From Blastocatellia bacterium (GTDB taxonomy: Bacteria; Acidobacteriota; Blastocatellia; Pyrinomonadales; Pyrinomonadaceae): 9,605 nt of DNA. The stretch spans positions 1 to 9,605 of the forward strand of contig PSRF01000185.1 in assembly GCA_003175865.1 (NCBI GenBank), read 5' to 3'. A program made the translations under genes and the position numbers. This document shows positions 1 to 6,488 of the stretch, one piece after another; the first letter of the stretch is position 1, and the number at the start of each line of letters is the position of its first letter. The notes under the pieces are model-generated. The model searched no databases. It worked only from the letters and a program-made list of their open reading frames with translations, and had not been told where the DNA came from.

Positions 1-570
1 GGTGTACCCGGTGCGTGATATGTCAACCGGAACGCCGGCGATCGTCGCTCTTGTGACGCGAAAATACTTCAGGTTTGCAAGGTCAGCATCCGTAACCAAG
101 CTATTCAACAACCGACCTGAAGTTGGTCCCTGCAATGCAAGCGCGGCAACACTCTCAGAGATATCTTCGATTGAAACATCCATACCGGCGGCATTCTGGC
201 TAAACCAGCGAAGACTAGGATCCGCGGCAGTCCAACGGTACGTGTTCTCTTCAAGCCGCGACACAGTTCCATCATCTATGACTTTACCTTGTTCGTCACA
301 CCATGGTGTGTATATCACCTGGCCTACAGACACCTTTCGCATGTCTCGCGTGATGATGCGATCGACGAGCCGCGTCGCGTCCTTACCGGTCAATCGATAC
401 TTGAAGAGCGGTGAGATGTCGATCAATGCAGCGGCATTACGTATCGCGTTGTACTCGTGTTCGTGATGGGGTTCGTAAGAGCTGACTGCGTAATAACCAG
501 ACCAGTCGCGATAATTCAGGCTCTCACAAAGTTCGAATGTGCGTTCGTGGAATGCAGTTCCAATAGGCAT
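1..570 (-). CDS. GcvT-like aminomethyltransferase family protein (C-terminal part missing, off left edge)
   Basis: This reading frame runs from an ATG at 570 leftwards for 190 uninterrupted codons and leaves the window. An in-frame TAA two codons upstream fixes the start, the first in-frame ATG after that stop. The product resembles the N-terminal half of the glycine-cleavage T-protein (GcvT) superfamily, whose members usually have about 360-400 residues and transfer a one-carbon unit from an aminomethyl group to tetrahydrofolate. Visible support: the block HHEHEYNAIRNAAALIDIS (about 35-53, matching the family's E-x-x-A-x-R-x-x-x-G/A-x-x-D-x-S pattern), LTGKDA (60-65), the G-K-V-I-D-D acidic motif at 95-100 where the family keeps its functional Asp, LALQGPTS near 145-155, and RTGYT (186-190), the start of the conserved RTGYTGE motif. 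Canonical GcvT versus a substrate-specific relative (sarcosine or dimethylglycine type) cannot be decided from this fragment. It is divergent from the flavoprotein genes. No Shine-Dalgarno is seen. Confidence 0.85.
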   Translation of the reverse strand, partial: MPIGTAFHERTFELCESLNYRDWSGYYAVSSYEPHHEHEYNAIRNAAALIDISPLFKYRLTGKDATRLVDRIITRDMRKVSVGQVIYTPWCDEQGKVIDDGTVSRLEENTYRWTAADPSLRWFSQNAAGMDVSIEDISESVAALALQGPTSGRLLNSLVTDADLANLKYFRVTRATIAGVPVDISRTGYT

Positions 571-727
571 GTGTTAAGCGTTAAGAACTCATCAGTTCCT
601 CGGTTTGAGTATTCTCTGAAGGCTAGCCACGATGAAAACGTCTGGTGATCTAATCGAGCGTTTGTCAGGGCGAGTGATTATAAGTATCATCGCGATTCTT
701 CAGCAAGCTGCATTACCTTAACAAACC
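571..727. promoter_or_regulatory. Divergent intergenic region with several small palindromes
   Basis: This 157-base spacer separates the leftward T-protein-like gene from the rightward flavoprotein gene, so it should hold both promoters. Directly visible are a small inverted repeat GAACT-CATC-AGTTC (585-598) just upstream of the leftward start, a perfect 8-base palindrome GGCTAGCC (621-628), and a tandem heptamer GTTAAGC-GTTAAG (573-585). A possible leftward -10 hexamer AATACT lies near 609-614 (read on the minus strand), but no well-spaced -35 accompanies it. The palindromes could be operator sites or chance. No open frame in this spacer looks coding. Confidence 0.4.
662..690 (+). promoter_or_regulatory. 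Probable sigma-70-type promoter of the flavoprotein gene
   Basis: TTGTCA (662-667) matches the -35 consensus TTGACA at five of six positions. TATCAT (685-690) matches the -10 consensus TATAAT at five of six, and the spacer is the optimal 17 bases. Transcription would begin near 697 and leave a leader of about 30 bases before the ATG at 728. The match is by eye, against a consensus defined mainly in enterobacteria. Confidence 0.5.
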
Positions 728-2320
728 ATGAGCAAACAATACGACGTCGTCGTCATTGGCGGCGGGCACAACGGACTGGTTAACGCGGCGTATCTTGCGC
801 GCGCTGGAAAGAAAGTACTCGTACTTGAGCGGCGTCATGTGCTGGGCGGCGCTGCGGTCACAGAAGAAGTCTTTCCAGGTTTCAAGTTTTCAGTTTGTTC
901 ATATGTTGTTTCACTGCTTAGACCAGAAATAATTCGCGAACTCGATCTGCCACGCCATGGTTTGGAAATACTTCCGCTCGATGGAACATTCACGCCAATG
1001 CCAAACGGCGATTATCTGTGGCGCATGAACGACCACGCGCGTACTCGACGTGAAATCGCGCGGCACTCCAAACTCGATGCGGAAGCCTACGATGAATACG
1101 GTAAGGCAATGATCGAGATGGCCCATTTTGTGAAGCCGATCATGAGTATGACTCCTCCTGATCCGACTTCGTTGAAGCCAAAGGGTCTAAAGGACCTGGC
1201 GTTTCTGGGCAAGCGTTTTCGAAACCTCCCTGCTGAAGACAAGTACAACCAGGTGCAGTTGATGACGATGAGCGCAGTCGATTTTCTCGATCAATGGTTC
1301 GAAACAGACGTGCTTAAGGCCACGATGTCGGCATCAGGAATCATCGGTACCTTCCTCGGAGTGCGTTCTCCCGGAACTGCCTACGTTCTTCTTCATCACT
1401 ACATGGGCGAAATTGATGGCGCGTTTCGTTCGTGGGGCTTGTCTCGTGGCGGAACGGGCGCAATTTCGAATTCGATCGCTGATGCCGCTCGCGAAGCTGG
1501 CGCTGAAATTCGTATGGAAGCCCCGATCGAGAAAATCACTGTCAAAAACGGTCGCGCAACAGGAGTTGTGCTCAGTAACGGTGATGAGATCGAATGCGAT
1601 GTAGTTTCATCGAGCGTCGATCCTCGTTTGACATTCATGAAGATGATTGGTGAAGAACATTTGCCCGGCGACTTCACTGATGATTTGAAGCGCTACAAAT
1701 ATCGAGGCTCGTCAGGCAAGGTAAATCTCGCGCTTGATGGTCTACCCGATTTCAAATCCCTGCCTGGTCCAGGTGCCCACCTGCGTGGCGCGGTTTCGAT
1801 TTCACCTAGTGTTGATTACATGGAACGCGCATATGACGAAGCGAAGTACGGGCGTTTCTCACGCCGTCCATACATCGATATGGTCATACCGAGCTTGACT
1901 GACCCATCCGTTGCGCCGCCCGGCCAACACGTGATGTCGTGCTTCGTGCAATACGCGCCGTACAACTTGAAAGAAGGAAACTGGGATGACAAACGTGAAG
2001 AATTTGGTGACACGGTCATCGACACAATCGCCGAACATGCACCGAACATTAAGAGCCTTATTCGACATCGACAAGTATTGACGCCGTTAGATCTTGAACG
2101 CGAGTTTGGACTTTCAGAAGGAAATATCTTCCAGGGTGAGTTGACGCTTGAGCAATTGTTCTTCCTGCGTCCTGCGCCGGGTTGGGCCCAATATCGAACT
2201 CCGATCAGAAGTCTTTACATGTGTGGTTCAGCCACGCACCCGGGAGGTGGAATCATGGGCGCCCCTGGAAGAAATGCTGCGATGAAATTGTTGGCTGACT
2301 GGAAACGTGGAAGGGTTTGA
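728..2320 (+). CDS. FAD-dependent oxidoreductase, PYROXD2/CrtI-like superfamily (paralogue A)
   Basis: The 530-residue product has the architecture and length of PYROXD2-like NAD(P)/FAD-dependent oxidoreductases, relatives of phytoene desaturase (COG1233 type). The N-terminal Rossmann motif is G11-x-G13-H14-N15-G16, followed by E34 at the end of the second beta strand (LVLER), which in the family binds the ADP ribose of FAD, and by LGGAAVTEE (39-47). A central substrate-domain region includes the run SRGGTGAI typical of the family. The C-terminal FAD motif is YMCGSATHPGGG (497-508) followed by GAPGRNAA (511-518). No signal peptide or membrane span is evident, so it is probably cytosolic. The physiological substrate of this group is poorly defined; amine or hydrocarbon oxidation is possible. 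The ATG at 728 gives the expected short lead to the Rossmann strand, though no Shine-Dalgarno precedes it. It heads a run of co-directional genes with paralogue B and the aldolase-like gene. Confidence 0.9.
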   Translation: MSKQYDVVVIGGGHNGLVNAAYLARAGKKVLVLERRHVLGGAAVTEEVFPGFKFSVCSYVVSLLRPEIIRELDLPRHGLEILPLDGTFTPMPNGDYLWRMNDHARTRREIARHSKLDAEAYDEYGKAMIEMAHFVKPIMSMTPPDPTSLKPKGLKDLAFLGKRFRNLPAEDKYNQVQLMTMSAVDFLDQWFETDVLKATMSASGIIGTFLGVRSPGTAYVLLHHYMGEIDGAFRSWGLSRGGTGAISNSIADAAREAGAEIRMEAPIEKITVKNGRATGVVLSNGDEIECDVVSSSVDPRLTFMKMIGEEHLPGDFTDDLKRYKYRGSSGKVNLALDGLPDFKSLPGPGAHLRGAVSISPSVDYMERAYDEAKYGRFSRRPYIDMVIPSLTDPSVAPPGQHVMSCFVQYAPYNLKEGNWDDKREEFGDTVIDTIAEHAPNIKSLIRHRQVLTPLDLEREFGLSEGNIFQGELTLEQLFFLRPAPGWAQYRTPIRSLYMCGSATHPGGGIMGAPGRNAAMKLLADWKRGRV

Positions 2321-2381
2321 TTTGGAGTGCGGCAACTCTGTTGCCGCTTTCCAAAGCGCTGACGGAGTCAGCGCACTCCAA
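2321..2381. repeat. REP-like inverted pair (two palindromic units, cloverleaf-shaped)
   Basis: The element starts at the base after the stop codon of paralogue A and ends three bases before the start of paralogue B. Hairpin 1 is GCGGCAAC (2329-2336), loop TCT, GTTGCCGC (2340-2347). Hairpin 2 is GCGCTGAC (2356-2363), loop GGA, GTCAGCGC (2367-2374). An outer stem TTGGAGT (2322-2328) pairs with ACTCCAA (2375-2381), enclosing both. As an alternative fold, TTTGGA (2321-2326) can pair with TCCAAA (2350-2355), closing the first unit alone. The two halves are inverted copies of one unit, GAGTGCG - stem-loop - CGCTTT, so this resembles a bacterial REP doublet (BIME). It lies inside the presumed transcript and could affect mRNA stability or relative expression of the two genes. 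Confidence 0.85.
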
Positions 2382-2384
2382 CGA

Positions 2385-3959
2385 ATGGCATACGACATAA
2401 TTATTATTGGCGGCGGGCACAACGGATTGGTGACGGCGTGTTATCTCGCGAAAGCAGGACTGAAAACGCTTGTTCTCGAAAGGCGCGACGTTGTTGGAGG
2501 CCAGGCAGTCACCGAAGAGATCCATCCAGGCTTTCGATGTTCAACTGTTGCTCACAGCGCTGGACCACTCTCCGCTCAAGTTGTTTCAGATCTCAATTTA
2601 ACCAACAACGGATTGCAATTGATAACACCGGACGTCCGTGTGTTGTCGCTAGGCGCTGACGACCGTTCGTTGTGCCTCTACAACAAAGCGGGGCGCACTG
2701 TCAGCGAAATCGAAAGATTTTCATCAAAGGACGCTGGAAAGTACGAGGAGTTCGTTACGAGTTTTCAGCGGATAGGACGAGTGCTCGCTCCGCTTGCATC
2801 GATGACTCCGCCGTCGATCGATCAGCCAACGCCCAATGACGTTTGGAATATTGGCAAAGTTGGTCTCGCATTCCGTGGCTTGGGAAAAAAGGACGAATTT
2901 CGCTTACTGCGTTGGGGACCGATGGCGGTTGCTGATCTCGCCGCAGAGTGGTTTGAAACTGAACTGCTCCGAGCGACTATTGCCGCTCGCGGAATATTCG
3001 GGGCATTTGCTGGTCCATGGTCTGCCGGAACAAGCTTGGGTTTGTTGTGGCAAGCGGCACTTGACGGAAATGCCATCGCGCCAGCAGCGTTTGTTAAGGG
3101 GGGAATGGGAGGTGTCACGCAGTCATTGGTTGCGTCGGCGACTGCAGCGGGTGCAGAGATCCGAACTGGTGTAGAGGTTTCTCGGATTGAAGCAGGCGGA
3201 AAGATTTCGCTGAAGAAGAAAAGCGAGATACTTGAAGCCCGGGCCGTGGTTTCAAATGCCGATCCGCGAACGACGTTCTTGCAGTTGATCGATCCTGTGA
3301 ATCTCGATCCCAACTTCCTGTTGAAGACACGCAACTACCGCGCTCATGGCACTGTCGCCAAGGTCAACATGGCGTTGAGCCGTCTGCCTTCTTTCAATGG
3401 TGTGGATTCAGTAGAAAAGCTTTCCGGGCGCATTCACGTTGGTCCGGATACTGATTATCTTGAACGAGCGTTTGACGCAGCGAAGTATGGCGAATGGTCT
3501 TCAGAACCGCACATGGAGATCACGATACCTACGATCTCGGATCCGACGCTGGCTCCAGATGGCCAACATGTAATGTCGATTCATGTGCAATTTGCTCCGT
3601 ACAAGTTAAAGAGTGGTGATTGGAATTCAAGAAGGGAAGAGTTTGCCGACAATGTCTTAGCAGTGTTGAGTCGGTACTCTCCGGATCTGACGAATTCGAT
3701 AATTGCTCGGCAAGTCATTACGCCGCTGGATTTGGAAACGACCTACGGGTTAAGTGGTGGTCATATTAATCATGGCGAGCAAGCACTCGATCAGTTTTTC
3801 ACCTTCCGACCGCTGATTGGATGGGCCCAGTATCGCACTCCATTGCAACGTCTTTACCTTTGTGGAGCCGGTACACATCCTGGCGGTGGAGTCACAGCAA
3901 TGAACGGTGCAAATGCTGCTCGCGAAATTTTGAAGGACATCAAAGCTAAGAAGATTTAG
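2385..3959 (+). CDS. FAD-dependent oxidoreductase, PYROXD2/CrtI-like superfamily (paralogue B)
   Basis: The 524-residue product is clearly homologous along its whole length to the preceding gene, pointing to an old tandem duplication. It has G9-x-G11-H12-N13-G14 for the FAD pyrophosphate, E32 (LVLER), VGGQAVTEE (37-45), a central KGGMGGVTQ run, shared blocks such as PDGQHVMS, QVITPLDLE and GWAQYRTP, and the C-terminal YLCGAGTHPGGG (491-502). The following residues are VTAMNGANAA, unlike the IMGAPGRNAA of paralogue A, which suggests a changed flavin or substrate environment. I placed the start at the ATG at 2385 because MAYDIIIIGGG gives the normal lead to the Rossmann strand. The frame is open back to a GTG at 2307, but that would add 26 residues encoded mainly by the palindromic element. 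No Shine-Dalgarno precedes either start; translational coupling to gene A is possible. Substrate unknown. Confidence 0.9.
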   Translation: MAYDIIIIGGGHNGLVTACYLAKAGLKTLVLERRDVVGGQAVTEEIHPGFRCSTVAHSAGPLSAQVVSDLNLTNNGLQLITPDVRVLSLGADDRSLCLYNKAGRTVSEIERFSSKDAGKYEEFVTSFQRIGRVLAPLASMTPPSIDQPTPNDVWNIGKVGLAFRGLGKKDEFRLLRWGPMAVADLAAEWFETELLRATIAARGIFGAFAGPWSAGTSLGLLWQAALDGNAIAPAAFVKGGMGGVTQSLVASATAAGAEIRTGVEVSRIEAGGKISLKKKSEILEARAVVSNADPRTTFLQLIDPVNLDPNFLLKTRNYRAHGTVAKVNMALSRLPSFNGVDSVEKLSGRIHVGPDTDYLERAFDAAKYGEWSSEPHMEITIPTISDPTLAPDGQHVMSIHVQFAPYKLKSGDWNSRREEFADNVLAVLSRYSPDLTNSIIARQVITPLDLETTYGLSGGHINHGEQALDQFFTFRPLIGWAQYRTPLQRLYLCGAGTHPGGGVTAMNGANAAREILKDIKAKKI

Positions 3960-3960
3960 A

Positions 3961-4030
3961 ACTTTGTACTTTGTTCTTGATATCGTCGGCCGTCGACGAG
4001 ACGAATGAAACGAAGATCAAAGTACAAAGC
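3961..4030. repeat. Composite inverted repeat in the spacer before the aldolase-like gene
   Basis: A perfect 12-base inverted repeat, CTTTGTACTTTG (3962-3973) and CAAAGTACAAAG (4018-4029), encloses an inner hairpin TCGTCG (3983-3988), loop GCCGT, CGACGA (3994-3999). The left arm contains a perfect tandem of the heptamer ACTTTGT (3961-3974). The structure is unrelated in sequence to the element at 2321-2381 but occupies the same kind of site, directly after a stop codon. There is no T tract, so it is not a standard intrinsic terminator. It may be a second palindromic repeat family or an mRNA-stabilising structure. Confidence 0.6.
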
Positions 4031-4054
4031 ACAAGATCAATAAACTGACTTCTA

Positions 4055-5098
4055 ATGAAATCCCAACCTCAGCCCTCCCGCAGCTTTGCCAGTGACAACA
4101 ATGCCGGTGCGCACCAGGAGATCATTGATGCTATAGCTGCTGCGAATGTCGGTCATGTAATTGCTTATGGTGACGATCCTTTTACAGCGCGGGCCGTAAA
4201 ACAATTCCAGAAACACTTCGGGAAAAATACGGCTGTCTATTTCGTCTTTGGCGGGACCGGAGCGAACGTCCTCGGTATCAAAGCGGTTACCAATCCCTAT
4301 AACGCCGTTATCTGTGCTGAGTCTGCTCATATAAACGTCGATGAGTGTGGGGCACCGGAGAAGTTTACGGGATGCAAGCTGTTGGATGTTGCGACGCCTG
4401 ACGGCAAAGTGACGGTCGATCGCATCAAGCATTTCATGCACGGCGTTGGCTTTGAACATCACGTGCAACCTCGTGTGATCTCGATCTCGCAAGCGACGGA
4501 AATGGGAACGGTCTACAAACCTCACGAGATTCGCTCTTTGGCTGATTTTGCACATAAAAACAACATGGTATTGCACATGGATGGTGCGCGCATCGCCAAC
4601 GCCGCGGTCAGCCTGAATCTCAACCTGCGCGCCATTACAATAGATGCGGGTGTGGACGTGTTGTCTTTTGGTGGCGCAAAGAACGGAATGCTGTACGGTG
4701 AAGCCGTACTATTTTTTGATAAGCGACTGGCTGAGAATTTCAAATACATTCGCAAGCAAGGCATGCACTTACCGTCAAAGATGCGATTTATTTCCACTCA
4801 ATTTGAGGCATTGTTGTCAGGTGATCTATGGAAGCGCAGCGCAACGCATTCGAATCGATTGGCGCGTCAATTGGCGCGCGAGTTAGAAAAAGTTCCGAAA
4901 ATAACTTTGACGCAGCCAGTTGAGTCAAACGGTGTCTATGCGATTATTCCCAAGAAATACATTTCCGAGCTACAGAAGAAGTATTTCTTTTATGTTTGGA
5001 ACGAAGAGATTTCTGAAGTGCGACTGATGACTTCGTTCGACACTACTGAAGAAGACATCCGCGAGTTCGTTGGGTTCGTGAAAAAGATTGTCCGATAA
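4055..5098 (+). CDS. Threonine-aldolase-family PLP-dependent lyase (low-specificity L-threonine aldolase-like)
   Basis: This 347-residue protein matches the length and fold type I layout of the threonine aldolase / aromatic amino acid beta-eliminating lyase family. Characterised members cleave L-threonine or allo-threonine to glycine and acetaldehyde. The N-terminus has the family pattern F-A-S-D-N-N-A-G (11-18) and YGDDPFT (about 38-44). FGGTGAN near 65-71 is the phosphate/cofactor-contacting turn, HMDGAR contains D176 and R179 (the Asp that contacts the PLP pyridine nitrogen, and the partner Arg), and SFGGAKNG contains K209, the expected Schiff-base lysine. The SFGGAKNG form differs from the LSKGLGAPVG form of E. 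coli LtaE, so this belongs to a divergent subgroup and its exact substrate is uncertain. The ATG at 4055 is the natural start; no Shine-Dalgarno is evident. It follows the flavoproteins by 95 bases and may be in the same transcript. Its stop codon lies inside a hairpin. Confidence 0.87.
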   Translation: MKSQPQPSRSFASDNNAGAHQEIIDAIAAANVGHVIAYGDDPFTARAVKQFQKHFGKNTAVYFVFGGTGANVLGIKAVTNPYNAVICAESAHINVDECGAPEKFTGCKLLDVATPDGKVTVDRIKHFMHGVGFEHHVQPRVISISQATEMGTVYKPHEIRSLADFAHKNNMVLHMDGARIANAAVSLNLNLRAITIDAGVDVLSFGGAKNGMLYGEAVLFFDKRLAENFKYIRKQGMHLPSKMRFISTQFEALLSGDLWKRSATHSNRLARQLARELEKVPKITLTQPVESNGVYAIIPKKYISELQKKYFFYVWNEEISEVRLMTSFDTTEEDIREFVGFVKKIVR

Positions 5099-5118
5099 GC
5101 TTCAGCTTGTTCCTGAAG
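5092..5118 (+). terminator. Possible terminator or REP-like hairpins over the stop codon of the aldolase-like gene
   Basis: The end of the gene can form GATAAGC (5094-5100), loop TTCA, GCTTGTT (5105-5111), a seven-pair stem with two G-U pairs that includes the UAA stop codon in its left arm. A competing hairpin is CTTCAG (5100-5105) with CTGAAG (5113-5118), loop of seven. Neither is followed by a clear U tract, so terminator function is uncertain. Confidence 0.35.
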
Positions 5119-5166
5119 TCTAGCAAAATATTCCGTCGAGGTAGACAGCGTCTTCCTACAAACACT

Positions 5167-5188
5167 CCGACAAGCTAAAACTTATCGG
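5167..5188 (-). terminator. Possible terminator hairpin over the stop codon of the membrane-protein gene
   Basis: Read on the minus strand, CCGATAAG (5188-5181), loop TTTTAG, CTTGTCGG (5174-5167) forms an eight-pair stem with one U-G wobble. On the plus strand the same position is a C-A mismatch, so the structure favours leftward RNA. The UAG stop codon of the membrane-protein gene lies in the loop. No strong U tract follows. The motif is an inverted near-copy of the one at 5092-5109. Confidence 0.4.
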
Positions 5189-6470
5189 GCATTAGCCTCT
5201 TACTAATCGCCAGGATCCCTTGCGAGGCAATCACAAACAGCATCATCCAAAACGAATAACGCAATCGATAGAGTGCACCTGCGTTAGCAACGATCAATCC
5301 CAATCCGATCATTCCTGATGTAGCGACGATGAAGATGAACCACATCTGTAATCGTCGTCGTTCAGTCCACAGTGTCACGAACGCCACGACGTAGATCACA
5401 TACATCAACATCATTTCGCACCCACTCGCGAGTCTTCCCGTCCGTCCAACTTCACCGCCCAGCGCGAGCCACATGTTTGGAAATGGCGCGAGAAACCCGA
5501 TTTCTGATGCACGCGGCAAATACCTGATGATGTCGCCAGCACCGAGCAGTCGGACGTTATCAATAGTTGAAGTGTTTGCTGAGTAAGAATGGAGAAACCC
5601 GTCTCGCCTTTCGGCAATCTGCATCAGAAGTCTCGTGAACATGCCCATATCATTGTTTGCTTTTTGTAGGGACAGGGCAGCAATCGGCGGCTTGGTATCT
5701 GGGAGTGTTGTGCTTTCAAGTAGTCGGGGGATGACCAGTGCGGCAGACATAACAATGACGATTGCGATTGCATTCACTACCAGGAACCGTTTCTGTCCGA
5801 TCATTCGTACGACAACCAGCACCAGGGCCGTCAAGAGACTGATTACGACGATGCTCCATATGTTTCCACGTGCGAGCCATAACGCGCCAACCACAACGAT
5901 CGTTGCACACATCATTAACAACGCATGCCCCCACGTTAAGGTGCGTGCGCCCAGTGCTGTCAGCAACAGGACCAGCGCGAGCAAACACATGTTAGACATC
6001 GGATCACGGATCAGTTGCGTCGACAATACGAGAGACGATGGCAAAATCGCGGTGATGGTTGCTGCAATCATGCCAGCTTGCGCGCTGAATATTTCACGAC
6101 CCAGCATGTACACAATCGTAAGTGTGGCGAGATAGTAAACAAGGTTCAGCGGCTCAACCGCGAGAATACTGCCACCAAAAACTTTTCCTAATAGTGCGAA
6201 GGAGAGTGAATAGAGACGTGTGTGCAGAGGAGCTGTTTGGGCGAGCCATCCGTGCCAGCCGGAAGTGCTTAACGCATACACTAGCTCCTGCTGTACGCCG
6301 CGGTAAGTCTTATTGTCTATGGCAATTCCGATGGTAAGTCCGTCTGTATCGACCAACCAGGGCACAAGCGCCAAACGTCCGATCGCAAATACTACAGTTG
6401 TTATGCCCATGTGGAAGATGCCAGCCACAATCAGCCATTGGAGAGAGGTTGATGGCGGGCGGATGCGCAT
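5175..6470 (-). CDS. Multi-pass membrane protein, probable GT-C type glycosyltransferase (GT39/RgtA-like)
   Basis: The 431-residue product is strongly hydrophobic with about nine or ten probable membrane segments (roughly 13-36, 105-124, 129-150, 161-175, 181-200, 204-223, 229-248, 351-368, 375-397, 405-423). A first non-membrane loop (about 38-84) carries several acidic residues, including DTD (41-43) and DN (52-53). A longer loop at about 249-350 contains FLAPFPNMW (326-334). Polytopic proteins with an acidic first outer loop are typical of lipid-linked-sugar glycosyltransferases of the GT-C class, which act in the cytoplasmic membrane on polyprenyl-phosphate sugars. The match here is by topology and overall feel rather than a decisive motif, so donor and acceptor are unknown and another membrane function is possible. 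It starts 18 bases after the zinc-ribbon gene, suggesting co-transcription. Its leader has no Shine-Dalgarno and instead shows CCTCC. Confidence 0.6.
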   Translation of the reverse strand: MRIRPPSTSLQWLIVAGIFHMGITTVVFAIGRLALVPWLVDTDGLTIGIAIDNKTYRGVQQELVYALSTSGWHGWLAQTAPLHTRLYSLSFALLGKVFGGSILAVEPLNLVYYLATLTIVYMLGREIFSAQAGMIAATITAILPSSLVLSTQLIRDPMSNMCLLALVLLLTALGARTLTWGHALLMMCATIVVVGALWLARGNIWSIVVISLLTALVLVVVRMIGQKRFLVVNAIAIVIVMSAALVIPRLLESTTLPDTKPPIAALSLQKANNDMGMFTRLLMQIAERRDGFLHSYSANTSTIDNVRLLGAGDIIRYLPRASEIGFLAPFPNMWLALGGEVGRTGRLASGCEMMLMYVIYVVAFVTLWTERRRLQMWFIFIVATSGMIGLGLIVANAGALYRLRYSFWMMLFVIASQGILAISKRLMPDKF

Positions 6471-6488
6471 TGTTGTTGGAGGTAGAAA

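Noticed and set aside
2..466. Plus-strand open frame of 154 codons at the left edge
   Set aside because: It is the antisense shadow of the minus-strand T-protein-like gene, which shows clear family motifs over the same bases; the plus-strand translation resembles nothing recognisable.
457..648. Plus-strand open frame of 63 codons before the first flavoprotein gene
   Set aside because: It overlaps the start of the leftward gene and its promoter region, has no recognisable motif, and ends before the promoter at 662.
2822..3334. Minus-strand open frame of 170 codons within paralogue B
   Set aside because: It lies wholly inside a well-supported gene on the opposite strand and its composition (rich in Ala, Ser, Pro, Arg) is typical of an antisense shadow.
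2321..4030. The palindromes as a CRISPR array or attachment sites
   Set aside because: There is no regular repeat-spacer periodicity, no cas gene, and no integrase; the elements are individual palindromes in spacers.
4052..4576. Minus-strand open frame of 174 codons opposite the aldolase-like gene
   Set aside because: The plus-strand frame has the PLP lysine and DGAR motifs and covers the region completely; the opposite frame shows no family pattern.
5100..5118. A canonical intrinsic terminator after the aldolase-like gene
   Set aside because: The stem is short and the following bases (TCTAGCAAAATATT) lack a T run, so it is listed only as a possible terminator or repeat hairpin.
5635..6135. 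Plus-strand open frame of 166 codons opposite the membrane-protein gene
   Set aside because: It is a Thr/Ser/Arg-rich antisense translation of hydrophobic codons, without a start signal or family resemblance.
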